A stretch of 7,229 nucleotides of DNA from Spartobacteria bacterium (GTDB lineage Bacteria; Verrucomicrobiota; Verrucomicrobiia; Chthoniobacterales; Chthoniobacteraceae). How positions within the stretch are numbered: position 1 is the stretch's first letter; every line of letters begins with the position of its first letter. Both the position numbers and the translations under genes were made by a program. This document shows positions 6,588-7,229 of the stretch, one piece after another. The notes beneath the pieces are model-generated. The model ran no database searches, was not told the origin of the DNA, and saw only the letters and a program-made list of their open reading frames with translations. The DNA lies in contig JANXWU010000181.1 of the NCBI GenBank assembly GCA_025350985.1, positions 1-7,229 of the forward strand. Reading direction: 5' to 3'.

Positions 6588-6905
6588 TCATGCCGCGATC
6601 TTCCGGGTGCGCCGCCGATCGACGCGAGCGATGAAGTGCATCTTGCCTTGATGAAACGCGGCGGCAGGTTGCCCGTTAGGTCTTCATATTCACCCTGGTC
6701 CCAGACTATTACAGTCCCCGCGCCATAGTTGCCCCGTGGGATTGTCCCCTCGAAGTCCGCATATTCGAGCTGGTGGTCCTCGACGTGCATGGCGAGGCGC
6801 GCTTCCCGGGGTTTCGTCGTCGGTCCTTTCGGCACCGCCCACGACCGCAACACGCCCTGCATTTCCGGCCGGAAAACCAGCGGTCGCCGGCAATGGCAGG
6901 GCCGT
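6588..6905 (-). pseudogene. Remnant of a LigD-type DNA repair 3'-phosphoesterase domain
   Basis: From about 6876 down to 6656 the - strand reads [57 protein letters not shown] and NLPPRF, matching the 3'-phosphoesterase (PE) domain of bacterial DNA ligase D or its stand-alone form. This enzyme trims 3' ends during non-homologous end joining. After a one-base shift repaired at the AAA of 6654-6656 it continues HQGKMHF and stops at 6588. The HxLxY metal/active-site motif is kept (HQLEY). The upstream motif, usually a His-rich segment ending LHYDFRLE, is garbled: only FRPE remains, behind a stop codon at 6905-6907. The usual C-terminal part (GxW, then a WLLIK-type end) is also not seen. No ligase or polymerase domain lies in the window. 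A decayed or rearranged fragment is the best reading; no start codon is called. Confidence 0.75.
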
Positions 6906-7020
6906 CAACCCGCCCGGACATGAATCGCGCTTGGCGGACCAAGGTCGCGAAATCGCCGCACCCATCGGCAGTTTTGATGAGTTCATTGTGCCGGTGAGAA
7001 TGATCGAAATAATGGTGCAT

Positions 7021-7229
7021 TGAAAATCATGGAGTGTCTTTGTTTCTAAGAGTAGTTTGCTTTGAACAAAAATGTACTTTTGCAAACCCAATGAAACGCC
7101 TGATGAGATTTCGCAAGCGTGGCAAAATGTTTCGCTAGCTTGCAGCAATGCATACCAAGGTAACGCATCAACACACCCACCTCCGCGTTGAAAGACGGAA
7201 TATGCGAGAGTTAGCCCTCACTCCACCTG
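7021..7229. other. AT-richer right flank without a supported gene
   Basis: Base composition is clearly lower in GC from about 7020 to 7140 than in the rest of the window, as expected of a promoter region. A + strand ORF starts at ATG 7148 and is open for 27 codons to the window edge (MHTKVTHQHTHLRVERR), which is too short to judge. I find no clear -35/-10 pair, RNA gene or repeat. Confidence 0.4.

Noticed and set aside
6437..6590. Continuation of the phosphoesterase frame ([18 protein letters not shown] and beyond) as coding
   Set aside because: It does not match the PE domain end and runs into hairpins and repeats, so it is more likely part of the repeat zone.
1..7229. A defence, toxin-antitoxin, CRISPR or phage system
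   Set aside because: No nuclease, antitoxin-like pair, repeat-spacer pattern, integrase or structural phage gene is visible; the LigD-type fragment alone is not evidence of one.

Overview
The window looks like a high-GC bacterial chromosome, most probably from a soil or freshwater Verrucomicrobiota (Chthoniobacter/Spartobacteria-like). This rests on gene content: a secreted Lys/Pro/Ala-rich protein with a Tyr-rich box and a peptidoglycan-binding tail, a BON/glycine-zipper stress pair, SPL-type leucine-rich repeats with an AA(D/E)FWK motif, tandem DUF2961 (GH172) genes, and an 'IGSVKVGG' beta-strand-repeat surface protein. No rRNA, tRNA, CRISPR array, transposase or phage gene was seen. The taxonomic call is an inference from protein style.

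Left part (1-2760) is orderly. A + strand gene for the secreted peptidoglycan-binding protein (397-1422) ends at a strong terminator. Facing it is a two-gene - strand unit, BON protein (2601-2203) then a glycine-zipper general-stress-like protein (2178-1654), which ends at its own, apparently bidirectional, terminator. All three genes are intact. They suggest envelope maintenance and stress functions.

Right part (2760-6905) is a patchwork of broken or partial genes: a 5'-truncated LRR protein on - (3626-2760), abutting within about 15 bp the last ~52 codons of a GH172 protein on + (to 3786), then a nearly full-length second GH172 gene (3812-4804), a doubtful secreted small ORF (4813-5181), a 5'-truncated beta-strand-repeat protein on - (about 6394-5200), a GC-rich hairpin/repeat zone (6380-6545), and a remnant of a LigD-type 3'-phosphoesterase domain on - (about 6905-6588). 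Eight single-base frameshifts interrupt these genes. Seven can be repaired by changing the length of a short homopolymer by one base, so sequencing error is a serious alternative to real decay. The outermost ends (1-396 and 7021-7229) hold nothing I can name.

I found no convincing new multi-gene system. The most informative signals are the LRR/GH172 breakpoint, the tandem GH172 remnant, the frameshift pattern and the repeat zone between the two broken - strand genes.
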